A stretch of 64,000 bases of DNA from assembly GCF_000485595.1 (NCBI RefSeq), contig NW_014577680.1, positions 33,437-97,436 of the forward strand. Reading direction: 5' to 3'. Positions 1 through 11,743 of this stretch are shown here, one piece after another; the stretch's first letter is position 1, and every line of letters begins with the position of its first letter. The DNA comes from Priapulus caudatus. Lineage: Eukaryota; Priapulida; Priapulimorpha; Priapulimorphida; Priapulidae. The notes beneath the pieces were generated by a model. The model was not told where the DNA came from. It saw nothing but the letters and a program-made list of their open reading frames with translations, and ran no database searches. The position numbers and the translations under genes were made by a program.

Positions 1-445
1 CCCGAGCCACAGATCCCTCGCACACTCCGGATTCTAATACAGATATCCCTTAGAACCTCTGCATCTTGGAATCCTTCCCAATGATTCCCTATTGGTTTAA
101 CATGATTGTATGGAAGATTTCCCATCTCTCCGGAACAAACGGCCTCAAATATTGAGCAGGGTAGTTTCCACAGCGCAATTCTCTAGTACTGTCTTTTGAG
201 AGGGCGTACAAAACCTTATCAAAGAGATCAGCAGGAGATGCCTTCAAGTGAAGTGCGTCTCTTGATCTTAAGGAGCGTTTCAAACCTCGTGGACAGTTGC
301 CAGATTAGTGCAGGAGTGTTAGATCTATGGGAGGTAAGCCACAAGTTAGTCTTTATGGAACCTCTAACTCAATTACGTTCTCACATGATCATTATATTGA
401 AATCGGCTGTCCATACTGTGCAGCTAGACCTATAATGGTTCTACT

Positions 446-2063
446 ATGACTATCGGCTGTAAGCGAACTAATAACCACAATAAAGATTTTTTTCCACTTT
501 TGCGCATTGTCTATTCGCTTCTGTGCAGCGTGACCTCGCTACAAACCCTCTGGGCTGGCTCCCCTGTCGGCTCGCTGCATTATATATTGCAGAAAACTCT
601 GCAGCCAATCAAGCGGCTCGATTCTGTCTCCCGCTTGGTTTTTGCTATCTCTGGTGTCGGCGCAGAAGGGAGACGTGGGCCAAAATATCTCGCCTGTACC
701 GCTATGCCATTTACACGGTGGGACGTCCCTTCTCCAGAAAGGGTCTCTTCGAGCCTATCAATATTGTCCCATGCTAATGTTGTGCTTACATACGGTTGTA
801 TGTTTTCAGGCAATGGAATCTCACATGCTGACGACATTTTCTTCAGACAGAGAGCAGTGTTGATTTCCTCAAGCTGTGAGTAAGAGAGGCTATGGCCATA
901 ACGGTTAAGAATAGAAACAAGTTCTACATTGTTTGTTAGAGTCTTCACTGCGGAAGAGATAAGGATGTGTTTGGGTTGCTTGAGCGTTCCCCGACTTACT
1001 CCATACATCAAATCTTGTGCAAAAGATTTCATTAACCGCTGAACCCTTGAACTGCAATCTTCCTCTGATGAAGTTTTGCTGCCAGTAAGCAATGCGCACA
1101 AAAATGTACTTAGTTCTGTAGGAATATCTAGAGCACTGTCGTCCAGCTCTGAGGGGCGTGGTGGCCAAGACATTTTGCATTCCTTCTTCTGGATCGCTTC
1201 ACGAATGTCGATTGCAGCTTCCCTTATCTTTGTTGATAAATTATTATCATCTTTCTCTGCGGCCAGGAGTGTAACTATATGTTTGGCTATTTGCATTGAT
1301 GTCAGGCTGGCGGGAATTAAAAACACACTTGCAGTGTCCAGCAAATTCTCAAACTTAAGGACTTCACCAAACTCAGCCTCTAACTTTCTTCTAATATGCT
1401 TCTTTGTGGACTGCTTACACTCCTTTGCTCCCAGTGAAGCTAGAAACGTTTCGAGTAGCACTCTCATTTCAGCCAATCTAACAACTTTCTCATTTTCTAT
1501 CACTTTGATCTGATGTAGTCAAAAAGCATCTCGTAAGAATCAGACTCTAGACGGGCATACTCCTCATCAGGAGATTCGCTACCATCGTTAGATGCTATTG
1601 CACAGCTTACTTCTGGTCTAGTATAACTTCTGTAACATGTCCTATGGTAGAACGCTTCTGCTGCCACTAACTCGCGCGATACAATGGCGAGAATCCTGCT
1701 ATCGTTATTTTCAGTAGCGGTCTTTCTGATGGAGTTATCTGCACGCATATCACAACATTGGATCAAAGTCTCACGATTTCTTGTCCCCTTCGGATATTTA
1801 CTAGACTTTTCACAGAAAATACAAACACGTTCGTATGTTGTACTAGTGTTAGAGGATCCTCGAATGGAGAGCCTCTTATTGACCATTTCCTGGTTCTCAT
1901 CATAAGTAGCCGTTTGCTGAGAGATCTTATCCAAAAGCCTTTTCATGGTAAAATAACTCCGGCATTTTCGGTGGTAATAAATGACCGGAATTTCCCCTTC
2001 ATTCAAAGACTTGGAAAGCTCTAGGAGTGGTTGGTGCTTGCGAATATCTGCTGCTCTTAACAA
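446..2063 (-). pseudogene. N-terminal part of a large Cys-rich element protein, frameshifted
   Basis: Two overlapping reading frames make one broken gene. The first (2063 to 1500) has a Cys/His pair repeated twice: YYHRKC near its start, then CIFCEKSSKYPKG followed about 60 residues later by FYHRTC. The second (1503 to 580) carries a motif beginning AWDNIDRLEETLSG and ending in HRVNGI. The same order (CxxC, HxxxC, CFFC, YHSKC, then VDNID and HGTGI) occurs in the intact 1531-residue protein at 14591-19186, so I take this as a diverged relative. A one-base shift near 1500 separates the two parts. A third frame carries family-like sequence to about 446, after which I lose it. Nothing corresponding to the C-terminal nuclease-like half is seen. 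The family is widespread in invertebrate genomes as far as I recall, usually unnamed. Confidence is good for the relationship and moderate for exact limits. Confidence 0.6.
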
Positions 2064-3164
2064 GGTTTTCCATGATTCTTCATCCTTAAGACTTGCTAAC
2101 TCATCTGATCATCCGTACAATGAATGATACAATTGCTCTCACAAAGGCGCTTTTTATTCGGTTCGGATTCCTCATCTTCATCGCCAGCCCTTTTAGATGC
2201 TCCTATTAACAATTAGACGGCTAATTATATAAGGGCACTATAGTAATTTCTAACATACACATTGTACTTTAAAGTTGTAACACTTTCCAAATGTATACAT
2301 GTTATGTAAACATCACTTCAAGATACAAGGGAGTATTGTAATCTTGAATTGACATTCGTTGCTTTATTAACCATTTTTTTAAGTTTGTATTATACACGGT
2401 TCATCACGTTTGAAAATAAACAAAATGAGTTGTTATTACCTTTTTCACCATTTCAATTTCATTTATCTAACAATAAACCATTATTTAATCCCCAAAATGC
2501 AAAAATCAATCAACTAACAACAAGCATTTTCTTACATAAGCTTTGTACTTCTGAAAATCGAGCTAAACAAATGAAGCGTATCTAAGCATTCCAATTTACC
2601 GAACTGAATGTCTGTAAGTTTCTTGAAAATGTATCCTCTTTTCATTAAAACTATTTCATACTTTACATCGTTTAACATTACTTATTACATTTCTTAGCTT
2701 CTTTTTCCATTTTGTTTACTCATATTGGCGTAAAAAGCAAAAAATCAGAGCAGGGAAGACTCTACTCACCTGCCATGGAAGACGCCATCTTTGATTTTAC
2801 CCATAATGCATTGCAAAGGCATATTTCTAGAATTACTTGAGTTTTATTGTTATTTTGAGGAAAAGTGTAATTTTTTCGATGCCAAACACATCACAGTTAC
2901 TCACTTTATCTGTTCTAGCTATTATTTTATGAATAAAAACGCATTCGAACCCCATTACGCGACATTTATTTCGAGCCTCGTTTTCATGCAAAATTTCATT
3001 TCTTCATTTTTTCAATTGAAAAAAATCCTATTAAAGCTACCGTTTCAGGGCGGTTATCATACAAATTTTTAAACACCACAAAGGGTAGTATCAATTGACA
3101 GTAGTAATGTTTTGTCCATTAATTTGGTACCAAAATTTGGTCTGGCCCATGGACTATAACTAGA
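2064..3164. other. AT-rich stretch without recognisable genes
   Basis: The stretch is AT-rich with short open frames of low-complexity composition on the plus strand. I see no domain, splice pattern or repeat shared with the rest of the window until about 3165, where similarity to 57305 onward begins. Confidence 0.5.
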
Positions 3165-3444
3165 AGAAAACTAAAGATTTTTTCAGAATCAGCACGTTTG
3201 GGAGGTGGTTCTGGGTGAAGCAAACATTTAAAAATTACTAGAAATTAATAACAATAGATGGCGGTGTCACAGTGTCGTCATATTCATGGCACATCCAAAA
3301 TGCGTAATTGCAATAATCCTCAATTACACATAGCGTAACAAACGCTAGATGAAATCATTTGCATACAATACGTCCACGATGTATTAGAAATCGATGTAGT
3401 ACACAGTTATTACACAGTAACGAAATGTACAATCAATTTATTAC

Positions 3445-6400
3445 CTCTTGGTGCTGTCGACCCCGGGCACTGTCGTGTTTCCTTTAGAGCGCTTGAACCG
3501 ACCAGTCGGCAGTCGGGGCTTGTGGCGTTCTAGAATGGTGGACGGACTCTTGTCGTAGGGGAGCAGGTCGTCTCACAGACGGATGATGGTGTCCGCCTGG
3601 GTGTTCGTCAGTGCAACTGACATCTGCTCACCCAACTCGAAGAGGTATTGTGCCAGAGCATCCACCCGTCCGAAACCGCCGATGTTGTCCGGTTCGATCG
3701 AATCCTGTGGAAAACACAAATTCATTACATACAGATCCCTGCATGAGCAAGCATGCATGCATCGAGAGAGTAAAGCAATTGAAAGACCAGCAAAAACATA
3801 CTTCGGGTTCGAAGCCCTCCGGTTCTTCAGTCACCACACTCACTGTCGCACGACGAGGCAGCTGTCACGGGGTGCTGTGTGTCCGGCTGAGTCGCGGGGT
3901 TCGACGGAAGACGAACGCTAGGCTCTACTGGCGGTAGAGTCAGGTCATCAGCTGAACCCGCGTCTTCAAAGCCTTTGTCTGCCTCAGCGTCATCGATGTC
4001 GTCGTCGTTCTCAGCCTCGCACTGGGCGGCCTCCCTGCTATCAGGATCCAGCAACGCGAGATCCTGAAGCGCCGCACCAGTCTGGCTGTAGAGGTACTCG
4101 ACACCAATGAGCTTTCCTATAACGAATGCAATCGTGACGACATTACATGTATGTAGCTGTCTGAAATAATGAATATAAAAATAACAATGACATAATAAAT
4201 CAAAAAATAAAAACAAAAATAAAAATGTTAAAAATGAATCTGCAAATGCAGCATTGTACAGTGCACAGCAGTGTACTATGTGTGTTGAAAGTCTGTGGTG
4301 GTTTTAAGAAGTGGAATGCGCTCTAAGCAAATATGAAGTCGGTACGTTACCCACCCGTGTAAGCACCAGGGACGACGAAACCAGGGAGCAGCGTCTTGCC
4401 CAGCGTGGCGTCACGCGTTGAACGCGCTCTTGAGGGTGTCGTCGTAGCTGGGGCAGTCTCGTTCGCTCTTGGTGGATTTGGCTCGATCCTTGTTCCATCT
4501 CGCCAGGTCCTCCAGCAGGTACATCTGGTAGTGCACGTCACTAGCACTAGTACCTGCAAAGAAATAAACAGAGTCAGAAACAACATCGACTTGTAAGCGA
4601 ACAAACAGACGCCAACACGACACTCCGTGTACAGACACTGCAAACGCGTGAATGCACTTATTATTTTGAGCGCGTGCTATACATTTACCGTTGCAGATCG
4701 TAAAACGAGTCGCTGCGTCAAGAACCACACGCATATATGCACTTGTATTACATAATGATTACCTGGTATGAACCTGGCAATGTGAAGGTGGAAGGACTCG
4801 AGACTCGTCGAACTTCGAGCACACCTGTACACGGGCAACCTGGCCGTCCCCTTGGCACGGGTCCCAGTCTGGGTGTAGAGAGGGACATCTGCAGGGTCCT
4901 GTAGGCATGCCACGTGTCGCTTCTGCGATTCCCAGAGCGTCTCCATGTGCTCCACATCGAGAAGCGGTGTGCCGATGGTGTCACGTCCCTGGTCGCCCGA
5001 GAACGCATCCAGCAACTCATCAATGAGCCGCGTAGACTCCGCGGTGCCGCGGGTCTTGCGCCGGCAGTGAAGGGCAAGCTTCTTTGTCGAGAGTCGCCGG
5101 GTGACGTCTTCTTCCGACGGGTTTTCCACGTGCTGAGCGAACAGTTCGGACCGCTTGGCATCTTTCAACGCCTGCAGGTCCTCCCCACTCCACTCACAGA
5201 TGCACGCAGAGAGCCGGCTCATGAAGACTTCGTAGAGCGGGTGTGCCTCCGTCGTGCAGCCGGCTGCCAAACGGCACATGAAGTGCCACACATCAAGGCA
5301 AACTATGAGGTCTGGCCAGGCAGCGAACATCCCGCCGGTCAGGCTGCCGTCGCAGCAACCACGGTCCACGTAAAGGACTGCTGCAGATTTAACACCTGCA
5401 GAGGAGTAGCGTTTGACAATGCCACTCACCATGGGTGCGAGTTCGCATTCTTCTCCGGCGGTCAGAACGCTGTTCAACACCTGGCCATACTCGTTGCCGT
5501 CGTTCGTGACTCACGCACCCAATTCCGGCCGTGCGACCGGCCAGTTTCCGCACCACTTTTGAATACGTAGAAGATACACAATAATTACTCAGTGCAATTA
5601 CGCATTTTAAGCAATACTAAGACACAAATTACAATAACATACCCAAATCGATAAATTGTGCATAATCACCTCCGTAGATGCAGGTGATCGATACCTTGAC
5701 GCCATCGATCCGCCGCATTACGTCACAGCCAAACGCCCTCAGCAGCCAAGTGAACTTGGGAACGGGTCGAGGGGTTGGAGGCTTCTGGATGGCTGGCAAA
5801 CCGCACAGGAGATGACGTTCCTGGGCTTCCTTGAATGCCTTGCAGTCTGCCATGTAGAGACAAGATCTCTCCATCCAGGCTTCGCAGTGCGTCTCCTCCA
5901 ACCTGTGCTGCAGCGCGGTGGCGCTGTTCCCAAGTGTGTGCTGACGCAAGAGGGCGATGACGCGGACGTCGCAGGCGTTTCTGATATGTTTAGAATCATG
6001 CAACGCAGTCAGCGGTTATTCATACGAACGTGTATAGTGACAATGCACAAGTTAAGTGACGATCAATGTTTCACATTACAAAATTTAGCAACGAGATATT
6101 TACCGGTATGTCAAGAGCACCGGGAACTAGCGTTGGTGACTGATGTCAAGCTGCTTCACTATGGCTCCGGACCACGATATCAGCCTCCCGCCGCAAGCCT
6201 TGCACTCCAGGTACTCCGCGGCTAGATGGTAATAGTCGTCCCTGTCGAGAACCTGTCGGAGGCGTGGGTAGATGCCGGCGCCCGTCAACTCTTTCCCGTC
6301 ACAGTGCGGGCAAGGACAGAGCAGCCGGAGCTTCCAGATCCTCCGAGGCATCCACAACAGTAGATGGCTGGCGAAGTAGCGGTCTTGACAGGGTGCTCGG

Positions 6401-7128
6401 TCGCAGGTTGGGTTCGGCTGTGGCGGGTGGAACCAAAGCTAGGTCAGCTTGACGGCATCCCAGTTCTGACCGAGAAACGAAACAGAGCACGGAAAACCCA
6501 TTTGCGATCCGCTTCCGTCAGAATCTGATGGCAGTCCTCAGGAAGAGGATATTCTGCAAACACAATTATGAATGCACGCATTAAAAACATTTCGCTTCGT
6601 GTGCAACGAACAAACAACAGATTAGTTTGTTTTTGTCAATAACATGATGCATTACCTCTCCGCTGAGCTGGTGCATCCATCAATGGCACCAACAAGTGCT
6701 GCTGCGGCTGCGGCTGCTGATCCTGCTGCTGCTGCTGCTGATCGGGCTGCTGCTGCTGCTGCTGCTGCGCCTGCGGCTGCGGCGGACTCCGGCGCGCTTC
6801 AATCGACTCGACGTAAGCGACCAACTCCTCATCGGTCAGATCAGTCGGACGAGCTGATGCTGAGGACGAGGATGTGCTCGCGTCGGTCTTGCTGGCAGCC
6901 TGGAGCTGCGCAATCCTGTGCTCCAGCCGGTGGGTCGACAGTCGACGTCCCACCAGCAAGGAACGCAGGGCACTTGTCGATGGTCCACATGGTGGCGACG
7001 ATGGCGCTGATGGTGGCAGTGACAACGCTGTGGTCGGCTGCTGGGATGTGGTGGTGGTCGCCCTTTCCAGCCATACCTTCCGCTTCATCCCCACTGCCTC
7101 CCGCCCCTCGGCGAACATTTCAACGTAC
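3445..7128 (-). pseudogene. KDZ-like transposase gene, copy A (decayed, both ends missing)
   Basis: This is a minus-strand multi-exon gene paralogous to copy B at 55.9-62.9 kb. Exons by matching splice sites: 7128-6656 (polyQ), 6553-6104 (Cys-pair domain, CPCPHC then CKAC), 5980-5670, 5555-4763 (transposase core: YVDRGCC, LDVWHFM, HCRRKTRG, STSLESFHLHIARF), 4553-4355, 4116-3802 (acidic), 3704-3445. Several lesions show it is dead. A lysine codon is TAG near 6441. About 29 bases around 5670 are missing, removing the MDSTKK motif of copy B. There is a one-base insertion near 5530, a five-base deletion near 4425 giving TGA, and a Trp codon turned into TGA at 3573-3575. The acceptor of the 7128 exon has lost its AG. 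The first and last exons of copy B have no counterpart. Family assignment to Kyakuja-Dileera-Zisupton-like DDE transposases is from recall of conserved motifs; the paralogy itself is certain. Confidence 0.7.
6695..6785 (-). repeat. CAG/CTG repeat coding polyglutamine (copy A exon)
   Basis: On the minus strand this imperfect triplet run encodes Gln tracts broken by Pro and Asp, after ESIEARRSPPQPQ. The equivalent exon of copy B has a longer tract. Opposite-strand frames give meaningless Ala and Leu runs. Confidence 0.8.
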
Positions 7129-7283
7129 GCAAAAAATTTAATTTAATAATTTTTAAAAATTAAGTAAAATATTTAAACATGCTGAGTGCTGTTATACGCG
7201 GTATACGCGAATTTCGCGAACGCGTCCCCGACCGCAAAAATAACAACACGCTACTAAATAATACTAAAAATAATATTCATAAT

Positions 7284-7690
7284 TTACCGGCCGCAAAATG
7301 AACCACACGAAATTGTCCAAGTCGGAATTCGAGTAAAATATCCGCAAGCACCGAGCGCCGGCGACGGCAATGCTGCCGGTAGTGGCGGCGAACCCGCCGC
7401 AGACAGGACAACGGCTTGCTGAAAACAATGCGCATGAGGCCTATGCTGTATATGCTTAAAGCTGCTATCCGTCCAGAATTGCAAAATTTCTCGCATTTCC
7501 TTACCCACACGAACTTATATTACGATATTTAATAAATTATTATTATATTTACGAACTTATATTATAAACCCTATTTCGAAATAACATAGAATCACTTTTT
7601 TCTTATAATTTTAATTATAGAATGCATAATTGTCTTGTGACGCTGGAGTGAAAAAAGGACCTATAATTGTGGACCCTAATGGACCCACAG
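7284..7690 (-). repeat. Dispersed exon-like repeat, copy 1
   Basis: About 150 bp (7355-7510) recur at 8045-8200 and 36805-36960. All three are followed by a shared AT-rich tail (TGCAATTTACGAACTTATAT type), and copies 1 and 3 by a further shared block ending in GGACCTATAATTG. On the minus strand the block can be read as a peptide containing MREILQFWTDSSFKHIQHRP. Copy 1 runs on into a GTAAAT donor-like site near 7288. I do not recognise the product; it may be an exon captured by, or belonging to, a repeat family. Confidence 0.55.
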
Positions 7691-8044
7691 CTGAACACGT
7701 CTGTATGCTGATCGCCAGCTCTTAACTTGCTGCAGATAAAAACAGCATGAAATTGTGATTGTTATTCAGTATCCACAAAGTAGACTGTACAGATTTTAAG
7801 CCAATGCAGTAAACAAGCATGGCTGCATTCAAACGTCTCTCGCACACAAAGCCTTGTCAATGCAAACACAAACGTATCTATACACGCGAACATATATATA
7901 CATAAAAGAGTAGATGATATCAAATATTTTATTTAATATGCCGCTTCATACATATGCCTAGATACAGAAACTAGGTTCACGTGTGTAGATCGTGTGTGTA
8001 CATGTATTCATACAGTAACATAACTGCTGGGATACAGTCAAACC

Positions 8045-8310
8045 TTCCGACGGCAATGCTTCCGGTAGTGGCGGCGAGCCCGCGGGAGACAGGACAACGG
8101 CTTGCTGAAAACAATGCGCATTAGGCCTATGCTGTATATGCTTAAAGCTGCTATCCGTCCAGAATTGCAAAACTTCTCGCATTTCTTTACCCACAGGTGC
8201 AATTTACGAACTTATATTATAAACCCTATTTCGAAATAACACGTTTTGGAATACACATGGCGATTGTCCTCGTTTTTGATGTTTCAATGAGTCATGATGC
8301 TAGCAACACA
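8045..8310 (-). repeat. Dispersed exon-like repeat, copy 2
   Basis: Same unit as at 7284 and 36805. Here the shared block stops near 8045 and is followed by unrelated sequence. The tail extends through a block containing CCTCGTTTTTGATGTTTCAA, which also occurs at 37710-37765 downstream of copy 3. Confidence 0.55.
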
Positions 8311-9123
8311 ACGCCAATGAAACCATTTAAAACATTTATCACAACCAATAGAGGCAAGCTTTTTAGGATTCTGACTACATATATTTTTGCACAAGGGGCA
8401 TGTTGAATTTAGTATGTTGTTTTCATGTTCAGTGTCAGGATCAGCATCATTTACTAGTTTTATGCTCTTTTCAGCATCATCTTGTTGGCATAACTTAGTT
8501 TTAATATCAGATGAAATCTTGCCTAAGACTTGTTTTTTCTTTGATTTCAGCTTTGCAAGATTCTGCGTTCCTGGGTTGCCCTTCTTTTCTATAAGCTTTT
8601 TAAGTTTAGTATAAGAATCGGCATCATTAACTAGTTTTATATTCTTTTTAGCATCATCTTGTTGCCATAACTTAGTTTTGATATCAGATAAAATCTTGCC
8701 TAAGAATTGCTTTTTCTTTGACCTCAGCTTTGCAAGATTCTGTGTCTCTGGATTGTCTTTCTGCTCAGGCTTTTCAATTTCAGTGTCAGAATGGGCATTA
8801 CTGTGTAGTTTTATTTTCTTGTTAGGGTTATCTTGTTGTGACAACGTAGCTCTAGCCCCAGATGAAATTTTGCTGAAGTTTCGCTTCAATCCTTTTTGTT
8901 TTGATGGACACTTGTGAAACCTTTGAACATGTCTCTCTAATAGCACATCATTTTCAAAATAAGCAGTCGTGACTCCACTACCCCAACAAATAGAGCAGTA
9001 TATTAGTGCAGTTTGATGTTTTTTCATTATGTGGGTGAAGAGTTGAGTCCTTGAACTGCAAATGTAGGGTGTACTCTCATTACTGTTCACACATAAACCA
9101 CACATGTATGGTTTCAGTTTCAA
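8284..9123 (-). CDS. C2H2/PHD-finger protein with internal tandem repeats
   Basis: A 279-residue open frame. The N-terminus has Cys/His pairs typical of zinc fingers (CGLC, then HIMKKH; CSIC, then HVQRFH). The middle has two and a half repeats of about 55 residues, rich in Lys and Asp, with the recurring motif NLAKLKSKKKQ and SDIKTKL. The C-terminus CPLC...GCDKCFKWFHWRCV fits the first part of a PHD finger, with the last Cys pair missing before the stop at 8284. The ORF lies downstream of, and in the same orientation as, the Mutator-like transposase at 9647-11743, so it could be an accessory protein of that element. Repeat homogenisation within the ORF and the incomplete PHD suggest it is not under tight constraint. 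The start codon is the first Met; a spliced upstream exon is possible. Confidence 0.5.
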   Translation of the reverse strand: MKLKPYMCGLCVNSNESTPYICSSRTQLFTHIMKKHQTALIYCSICWGSGVTTAYFENDVLLERHVQRFHKCPSKQKGLKRNFSKISSGARATLSQQDNPNKKIKLHSNAHSDTEIEKPEQKDNPETQNLAKLRSKKKQFLGKILSDIKTKLWQQDDAKKNIKLVNDADSYTKLKKLIEKKGNPGTQNLAKLKSKKKQVLGKISSDIKTKLCQQDDAEKSIKLVNDADPDTEHENNILNSTCPLCKNICSQNPKKLASIGCDKCFKWFHWRCVASIMTH

Positions 9124-9230
9124 AGGGGTAGAATCAGCATCATCTAATTGTGAAGATGGCGGCCTTTTTGAGTGCGATTGTTCCTCCTCTTCAAATACTG
9201 GTTCGGGAATTTCTGGGTCAATATTTATAT

Positions 9231-9366
9231 ATTAATGCCTGCTGTTGGGGGCACTATGCTCTCATAGTGTTGCTGAGGGAAGGAATAGTGCCCGAGCGGC
9301 AGCGAGGCACTATTCCTTCCCAAAGCAACACTATGAGAGCATAGTGCCCCCAACAGCAGCATTAAT
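9231..9366. repeat. Long near-perfect palindrome (60-bp arms)
   Basis: Arms 9231-9292 and 9306-9366 are reverse complements with only a few mismatches, around a loop of about 13 bases. The core is CACTATGCTCTCATAGTG. It can fold into a cruciform or RNA hairpin. It directly precedes the short element at 9361-9655, whose inner palindrome shares the word CTATxGTGCC, so both may derive from one family of foldback ends. Confidence 0.85.
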
Positions 9367-9655
9367 GTTTTAGTGCATCACATGACTATGCAATCTACTT
9401 TTCATGCGTATATACCTTTATACTCCCTAATTTGCCGGTGCATTCGATGTAACAAAACGTTCGACACAAACACAACCGCCGTTCGAAATTACTCTTGCTT
9501 GGCGCCCAGACGCAGGAGATTCGTGACGTAAACACAATGCGTTATAATAACAATGCGTCGCGCAAGCGATAGTGCCTGCTCAGGCGGGCACTATCGCTTC
9601 ATAGTGCCTGCTGCGTTATCCAATGAGATTGCAGCGATTTATCACGTCATGCACT
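9361..9655. mobile_element. Probable MITE with palindromic core
   Basis: The ends TTAGTGCATCACATGAC (9370) and its near reverse complement ending TCACGTCATGCACTAA (9655) form imperfect inverted repeats enclosing about 290 bp. Inside, 9564-9599 is an almost perfect palindrome (AAGCGATAGTGCC and its complement). The right end overlaps the last codons of the Mutator-like ORF, so insertion or shared sequence at that gene's 3' end is likely. No target duplication was resolved. Confidence 0.45.
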
Positions 9656-11743
9656 AATATCATTTAATAGCACGTCTTCTGAGCAAATCGGATTATCCAT
9701 CTTCTGTGACAGTACTGGATCTGTAAGTGCTTTTTTGCCCAATGTCTGCAGCGCATCATTCACCGTATTACAAAAACTAATTCCTCTATTTGCAACTCTA
9801 ATCGACCTTTTGCCACCATGCTGTTCTTTGGCTCTTTCTGGGAACACCACAAATGGTCTGTATGGATCAGGGACTTCTTGATCTGGGCCATGATCTTGGT
9901 CAGCGAGAGAATATTTTCGTTCAGGTATGGGACCTTCTATACGGCGATACCCCATATTGTGTGGGTAACGTCTAGCTAACTTTCCAGATACACGTTTTAT
10001 TTTTAGAACGCTATCATGTAAAACTTGCAAAATAGACCCGCTTTTTGCACGTTCCATTTCTGGCAGAGATGATTCATGTGACATAACTTTTAATGAATCT
10101 ATGATGTGCCATGTCTTGGTTGGGAATTGCAAAACGTTCCTCGCATAACCAGGGAAAGGTTTTGAACGGTATGATCCAGTAAATGTGGTCAGCAAGTCTT
10201 CAGGATTCTTGATATTTTCTCTCAAAGCCAGAATAGCATACAAATGTTTGCAAAACTTCGGCTGACCCATAACAATGAAACTACTGCAAGTACAAATTCC
10301 ATGCTCTATATTCACTACATGTACATTTCCTGTTATTTTTTCATGCAATTCTTCTGGCAGAAGTCCAATGACATAATCACGGTAAAATTGTGTTGCTGAC
10401 GTGTCAAGGGAAGAAATAAATTTCTTACATTTTGAAACAACATCATAACTGTGGTCTAATCCAACATTTTGTGAAGTACAAAAGATCTCGCTAGCTTTAG
10501 ACAATGACTCTGTTGGAGGGAACCGTTCCTCAAGGTATCTAAGTGGATCTTCATTACTATCCGTTCCAGTAAAAAATTTATCGGGAAGCTCATCAGTTTT
10601 TTGTTTTGTTGCTGCACTTGCATCACTTCTAATTACAGCCCAACCACTCGTCTCATCGTAAGCAACCACCAGCCCTTTTTGGATGACATTATGTAATGCT
10701 CTGACACATGCATTTGTTTCTTTGGTTTTGCGGTTAATATTTCTTTTTCGAAATTTCAAAGATTCACATGTTGCTGAATTCTGCCCTGTTTCAATTAGAT
10801 CATCACCAATAATGCTGCTTAATAAGCGCAATACAAAGGAAGATATCAAACGATTCATCTGACCACTGAAGTAGGTTTGATCTACATCCTTGAACTTTCT
10901 TTCAGTAACATTGTCAGTCAATAGAAGAGGATTTGTTTGCTCTGCTAAGTCAACTTGATATAATCGCTCTGCAGTCATTGTTTCAGCCCAAGGCGGTGAA
11001 AACCAGTTAACACTTAAATAATTGACAAGACTGTTCTTTTTGTCCTCCTGTAAAATTTCAGATGGAATTGTATGCTGAATAAATTTGATGAAGTTATTTG
11101 CAACACATTTTCGTGATGCTTCATCCCAGCAACGCATTACGCATTTAAAACCAGTTTCCAAAGGTCTCATTAATAATCGCGTTGAAGCATCTTCATGCAA
11201 ATGCCGTCGCAGTGCTTGTAAACCATGAAAGTTACAAAGAGTTGACCCCAAATTGTTGTCATTGGCTCCATTTCGCAGAGCATTGTCTTTATCATGCTGA
11301 ATCAACGGTGATATCGGATCATCAAAAGCACATGGTCGTACACGAAAGAATCCATTCCCATCATTATAAATAAATAGCTTACTTGGGTGTTCACAGCTCG
11401 AATTACTGCATGGCACATTGGATAGTAGTATTTGCAGAGTGGTAGCATGAACACTTTGCTCGTCTGAATTTGAAACAGATGCTGCTGCAACACGCCCTCT
11501 ATTTGCAGCATCACAGAATGTCACGAAGGCAGTTTTGAACCGTACAGCATTAAAGTCATGCTTAACATCAAACCCTAGAACATGTTTGCCATATTTTCTA
11601 ACATATTGTAAGGACTGTTTCTTGGCAATGACAAAATGATAGTTCCTGCCCTCCAGTTGATTTCCACGTTGAAAGAGAAGAACTGATTCAAAGTTGGACT
11701 CGAGGAGTTTCTCTGTATCACGCCAATCAGACCCATTAATCAA
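9647..11743 (-). CDS. Mutator-like (MULE) transposase with SWIM zinc finger
   Basis: A 698-residue open frame. Features consistent with a MULE-type DDE transposase are Asp59 in GFDVKHDFN, Asp151 in HDKDNAL about 90 residues later, and then LCNFHGLQALRRHL (Cys170, His173), the C-x2-H signature that follows the second Asp in this superfamily. A SWIM zinc finger follows at Cys484-x-Cys486...Cys498-x-His500 (ICTCSSF, FCKHLYA), a common companion of MULE transposases. The last ~150 residues are basic, unrecognised. Upstream frames to 13268 on the same strand continue the same protein with shifts, so this is the C-terminal two thirds of a longer transposase. The third acidic residue cannot be placed by eye. 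Assignment to the MULE group is good; the subgroup is unknown. Confidence 0.65.
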   Translation of the reverse strand: MINGSDWRDTEKLLESNFESVLLFQRGNQLEGRNYHFVIAKKQSLQYVRKYGKHVLGFDVKHDFNAVRFKTAFVTFCDAANRGRVAAASVSNSDEQSVHATTLQILLSNVPCSNSSCEHPSKLFIYNDGNGFFRVRPCAFDDPISPLIQHDKDNALRNGANDNNLGSTLCNFHGLQALRRHLHEDASTRLLMRPLETGFKCVMRCWDEASRKCVANNFIKFIQHTIPSEILQEDKKNSLVNYLSVNWFSPPWAETMTAERLYQVDLAEQTNPLLLTDNVTERKFKDVDQTYFSGQMNRLISSFVLRLLSSIIGDDLIETGQNSATCESLKFRKRNINRKTKETNACVRALHNVIQKGLVVAYDETSGWAVIRSDASAATKQKTDELPDKFFTGTDSNEDPLRYLEERFPPTESLSKASEIFCTSQNVGLDHSYDVVSKCKKFISSLDTSATQFYRDYVIGLLPEELHEKITGNVHVVNIEHGICTCSSFIVMGQPKFCKHLYAILALRENIKNPEDLLTTFTGSYRSKPFPGYARNVLQFPTKTWHIIDSLKVMSHESSLPEMERAKSGSILQVLHDSVLKIKRVSGKLARRYPHNMGYRRIEGPIPERKYSLADQDHGPDQEVPDPYRPFVVFPERAKEQHGGKRSIRVANRGISFCNTVNDALQTLGKKALTDPVLSQKMDNPICSEDVLLNDISA

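Noticed and set aside
2349-3072. Two plus-strand frames of 78 and 93 residues
   Set aside because: AT-rich, Phe/Leu/Asn-biased, no motif and no splice context.
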